Source: Curtobacterium sp. Leaf261 (GTDB lineage Bacteria > Actinomycetota > Actinomycetes > Actinomycetales > Microbacteriaceae). Taken from it: 64,000 nucleotides of DNA. The notes below the pieces were generated by a model that saw nothing but the letters and a program-made list of their open reading frames with translations, was not told where the DNA came from and did not search any database. Location of the stretch: positions 62,001 to 126,000 of the forward strand of contig NZ_LMMJ01000010.1 of assembly GCF_001422205.1 (NCBI RefSeq), in the 5' to 3' direction. How positions within the stretch are numbered: the first letter of the stretch is position 1; each line of letters starts with the position of its first letter. Position numbers and translations under genes: made by a program. Shown here in pieces: positions 61,372 through 64,000 of this stretch.

Positions 61372-62574
61372 GTGCCCGACGACGAACATTGCGACGGCGA
61401 CTCGCGCGACGGCGACTCGCGCGCCGGTGACGAGCGACTCGACGACGACGTCACCGCGGAGCAGCACGAGGACCAGGGCCCGCGGCACGCGGACGCCCTC
61501 GAGTCGGCACCGGACGCGGACGTCACCGTCGAGGTCGACCGGGTCCGGGTCGGCAAGACGTACGTGCGCGTCAGCTCCATCGGGACCCCGGGGACCCGGG
61601 CCTTCGTGCTCGTCGCCGGCCTCGGCGTCGCCTCCACCTACTACGAGCGGCTCGCCCCGAACCTCAACGAGTTCGGCCCCGTGCACGCCCTCGACCTGCC
61701 CGGGTTCGCGGGCGTCCCGGCGTTCAAGGGCAAGGTCACGATCGAGCGCTTCGCGGACGCGGTCGAGGCGGTCATCGACTCGCTCGGCCTCGACGACCCG
61801 GTGCTCGTCGGCCACTCGATGGGCACGCAGGTCGTGACCGAGGTCGCGGCACGTCGCCCGCACCTCTCCACGCTCGTCCTCATCAGTCCCGTGATCGACG
61901 CGAGCGCGCGTACGGTCAGCGAGTCGATGGTCCGGTTCGTCAAGTCGGCGGTCCACGAGCCCTCGGCGGTGCGCTTCCACGCCGTCACGGCGTACGTCCT
62001 GTGCGGGTGGCACTGGTTCCGGAAGGTCCTGCCGAAGATGCTCGTGTTCCCGATCGAGGAGCGCGGGGGTGCCGTCGAGGCGCGCACCCTCATCATCCGG
62101 GGCGAGCACGACGCCCTCGTGCCGCGCGACTGGCTGCGGAAGCTCGCCAGGGCGTTCCCGTACGCGGTGCTCCGCGAGGTCGTCGACGGGGCGCACTCGG
62201 TGATGCACGCGCAGGCCGACGCCGTCGCCGCACTCGCCGTGGCGCATGCCCGCGGCGAGATCACCGACCGTGGGGTGGTCTCCCTGCAGCGCGTCCGGGA
62301 CACCTCGACCGCGAAGGACCTCGACCGGCTGACATGGCGGGACGCGGGGCTCGTCGTGAAGTCCCGCTTCCTCGAGGTCCTCGGCATGGCCCGGCGCGAC
62401 GACGACGTCCTCGCCGAGGGCAAGTCCGCCCATGCCGCAGCCGTCGCGGACACCCAGGCCCCGGACACCGCGATCGAGGACCTCGCGGACGACGCCGCGG
62501 ACTCGTCGGACGTCACCACTCCCGACGACGGCGGACCTGCCGAGGACGCACTCGAGGCTCCCGAGCGCCGCTGA
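61372..62574 (+). CDS. Alpha/beta hydrolase with acidic extensions
   Basis: A 400-residue protein with a hydrolase core at about residues 55-300: oxyanion region VLVAGLGVASTYYERLAP, nucleophile elbow LVGHSMGTQ (Ser near residue 148), acid in IRGEHDALVP and His in DGAHSVMHAQ. N-terminal 50 residues and the last 60 are acidic and low complexity. GGAGGT six bases before GTG supports the start. The substrate is unknown. Confidence 0.9.
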   Translation: MPDDEHCDGDSRDGDSRAGDERLDDDVTAEQHEDQGPRHADALESAPDADVTVEVDRVRVGKTYVRVSSIGTPGTRAFVLVAGLGVASTYYERLAPNLNEFGPVHALDLPGFAGVPAFKGKVTIERFADAVEAVIDSLGLDDPVLVGHSMGTQVVTEVAARRPHLSTLVLISPVIDASARTVSESMVRFVKSAVHEPSAVRFHAVTAYVLCGWHWFRKVLPKMLVFPIEERGGAVEARTLIIRGEHDALVPRDWLRKLARAFPYAVLREVVDGAHSVMHAQADAVAALAVAHARGEITDRGVVSLQRVRDTSTAKDLDRLTWRDAGLVVKSRFLEVLGMARRDDDVLAEGKSAHAAAVADTQAPDTAIEDLADDAADSSDVTTPDDGGPAEDALEAPERR

Positions 62575-62590
62575 TCCCGCCGCCCCCGCC

Positions 62591-62668
62591 CCGCAAAACA
62601 CGACGTTGGCCGCATCGCACAGAGAAATATCCCTGCGCGAAGCGGCCAACGTGGTGTCCTGCGGAGGG
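62591..62668. repeat. Near-perfect 78-base palindromic element
   Basis: Core arms ACGTTGGCCGC (62603-62613) and GCGGCCAACGT (62642-62652) are extended outward by CCGC-N3-ACAC/GTGT-N3-GCGG and inward by TCGC/GCGA and CAG/CTG pairs. It lies between convergent genes and could terminate both. Its length and AT-rich centre (AGAAATATC) differ from the other hairpins. Confidence 0.82.
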
Positions 62669-62671
62669 GTG

Positions 62672-63883
62672 CTACGGCGTGATGCGACCGATGAGCATGT
62701 CCGGCGAGAGTGCCGTCGCCTCGGCGAGCACCTTCCGGGCCTCGTCGGTCTTGTCCCAGACGTTCCAGAGCAGCACGCCCCGGACGGTGTCGTCGTCGTC
62801 GAGGTAGTAGACGACACCCGTCGTCTGCGGCTCCATCCAGTCCTCGACGGTGCGGAGCGAGGACGTGACCTGGCCGACGGCCTCGTAGCCCATGTCGAAC
62901 ACGTCCGAGTAGAACATCGGCGTGTGCTCGTAGACCTCACCGGCGCCGGCGAGGTTCCGGCCCGCCTGACGACCCTGCTCCTTGGCATTGTCGACGTGCT
63001 CCACGCGGCGCCGTCCGAGGATCCGGTCCGGGTAGGAGGCCACGTCCCCCGCGGCGAGGATCGCGTTGTCGTCCGTGACGAGCGTCGCCGAGACGATGAC
63101 GCCGTCGTCGACGGACAGTCCTGCGGCTTCGGCGAGGTCGGTGTTCGGCTCGATCCCGAGTCCGGAGACCACGGCGTCGACGTCGAGCGACGAACCGTCG
63201 TCGAGCGTCAGGTGCACGCCGTCTTCGGTCTCCGAGCCACCGGTCACCCGACGACCGGTCCGGAGCGTCACCCCGGCGTCGACGAACCGCTGCTGGAACG
63301 CCGCAGCGAGGTCTGACGGGAACATGCCCGCACCGACGACCTCGTCCGGGTCGACCAGCGTCACGGCGGCACCGTTCTGCACGAGTCCGGACGCGATCTC
63401 GGTCCCGATGTACCCGCCGCCGACGACCGCGATGTGTGCGTGCCGGTCCGCGAGCGCCCGGGTGCGCCGGTAGTCCTCGGCGCTCCGGTAGTCGATGACC
63501 CGCTCGGACTCCGGCAGGCCGAGGCCCTTCGGATGTCCGCCGGTGGCGATCAGGAGACGCTCGTAGCCGAACTGCTCGGGCTCCCCGTCGTCGCCGGCCG
63601 GGCGGGTGCTGACCGACTTGGCGTCGCGGTCGATCCCGGTCACGACGGTCGTCAGGTGGACCGTCGCCCCGGTCGCGTCCGCGGTGTGCAGGTCGACCTT
63701 CTCGTCCCAGCTGAAGTCCGGGTCGGTCCAGAGCTTCTTGGACAGTGCCGGGCGGGCGTACGGGGCGTCGAGGTCCTCGCTGAGGATGCCGATCGTGCCG
63801 TGCTCGTCCAGCTCCCGGATCCCGCGAGCGGCCGCGTCAGCGACCATCCCGCCGCCGAGGACGAGGTACTTGTAGTCGGTCAT
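62672..63883 (-). CDS. FAD/NAD(P)-dependent oxidoreductase, ferredoxin-reductase-like
   Basis: A 403-residue flavoprotein: FAD motif YLVLGGGMVADAAARGI (residues 6-22), ALSKKLW, LLIATGGHPKGL, NAD motif IAVVGGGYIGTEIA near 150 and a second FAD motif AILAAGDVASYPD near 278. The C-terminal domain (FYSDVFDMGYEAVGQ, VVYYLDDDDTVRGVLLWN) resembles AIF- or rubredoxin/ferredoxin-reductase-like proteins. An in-frame GTG two codons earlier overlaps the upstream gene's stop; either start is possible. It probably forms an operon with the partial Dps-like gene. Confidence 0.92.
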   Translation of the reverse strand: MTDYKYLVLGGGMVADAAARGIRELDEHGTIGILSEDLDAPYARPALSKKLWTDPDFSWDEKVDLHTADATGATVHLTTVVTGIDRDAKSVSTRPAGDDGEPEQFGYERLLIATGGHPKGLGLPESERVIDYRSAEDYRRTRALADRHAHIAVVGGGYIGTEIASGLVQNGAAVTLVDPDEVVGAGMFPSDLAAAFQQRFVDAGVTLRTGRRVTGGSETEDGVHLTLDDGSSLDVDAVVSGLGIEPNTDLAEAAGLSVDDGVIVSATLVTDDNAILAAGDVASYPDRILGRRRVEHVDNAKEQGRQAGRNLAGAGEVYEHTPMFYSDVFDMGYEAVGQVTSSLRTVEDWMEPQTTGVVYYLDDDDTVRGVLLWNVWDKTDEARKVLAEATALSPDMLIGRITP

Positions 63884-63885
63884 GC

Positions 63886-64000
63886 TCACTTGCCCGCGGT
63901 GGCCTCGGCGAAGCTCTCGGCGTTCGAGGAGGTCGTCGCCGCCGACAGCTTCTGCTTCGGGGTGCGGTTCTCGGCACTGACCATCCAGGCGAGCTGCTCG
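63886..64000 (-). CDS. Probable Dps-family protein, C-terminal part
   Basis: The last 37 codons of a gene entering from the right edge: EQLAWMVSAENRTPK, then a Ser/Ala/Glu-rich tail ending TAGK and TGA. The QLAWMVSAENR segment looks like the final helix of Dps/ferritin-like DNA-protection proteins. The stop lies 2 bases before the flavoprotein ATG. The identification rests on a short segment. Confidence 0.55.
   Translation of the reverse strand, partial: EQLAWMVSAENRTPKQKLSAATTSSNAESFAEATAGK

Overview
The window is very GC-rich, densely coded DNA with short intergenic gaps, many 4-bp ATGA/GTGA gene overlaps and many start codons placed 6-8 bases after a -10-like hexamer (leaderless style). 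Together with Ku/LigD end joining, a phosphoketolase, a POL-PE-LIG type LigD, an Asp23-family gene behind an ECF sigma factor and many MFS, SDR and AKR genes, this points to an actinobacterial chromosome, most likely Microbacteriaceae and possibly Curtobacterium-like. That assignment is an impression from gene content, not a computed match. No rRNA, tRNA, CRISPR array, insertion sequence or phage module was recognised. Layout: 1-2.4 kb, peptide-type ABC importer (permease cut by the left edge, binding protein). 2.9-9.6 kb, a TetX-like FAD monooxygenase divergent from a true TetR-class repressor across two tetO-like operators, an SDR, lipoproteins, and an alcohol dehydrogenase-MerR pair with a textbook MerR promoter. 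9.7-20.6 kb, aldo/keto reductase, GntR-DUF1648 pair, a secreted lectin-M23 peptidase, a TSUP permease, an ADH-epimerase pair, a repeat-rich acidic membrane protein and a pentapeptide-repeat protein. 20.8-29.3 kb, a thioredoxin-reductase-like/XRE-cupin divergon and two DHA2 exporters, each co-transcribed with its own regulator (MarR, TetR). 30.6-35.3 kb, a LacI-controlled nucleoside hydrolase-MFS-ribokinase operon. 36-44.2 kb, a degenerate HAD protein, a truncated beta-lactamase-fold gene, Ku, an ArsR-MFS pair, an SDR and LigD. 44.4-50.3 kb, ECF sigma/Asp23 cassette, catabolic enzymes, an aldo/keto reductase and two unknown small genes. 50.4-64 kb, phosphoketolase, aldo/keto reductase, a tandem pair of paralogous membrane proteins, GH15 enzyme with a TMEM175-like channel, a cysteine-cluster/pentapeptide fusion, SMP-30 lactonase, alpha/beta hydrolase, a ferredoxin-reductase-like flavoprotein and the end of a probable Dps gene. 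How the genes fit together: the region reads as an accessory detoxification, efflux and sugar-scavenging neighbourhood made of small self-regulated cassettes, with operators visible next to at least six local regulators, plus a non-homologous end-joining pair split over about 6 kb. Two non-coding themes stand out. First, many short tandem repeats begin at or contain the stop codon of the adjacent gene, as if gene 3' ends had been locally amplified. Second, several interspersed short palindrome families (GTGTTC-type, GTCGCTTT-type, CTGGAGGCGCGG-type) occupy the gaps, and the last also appears inside coding linkers.
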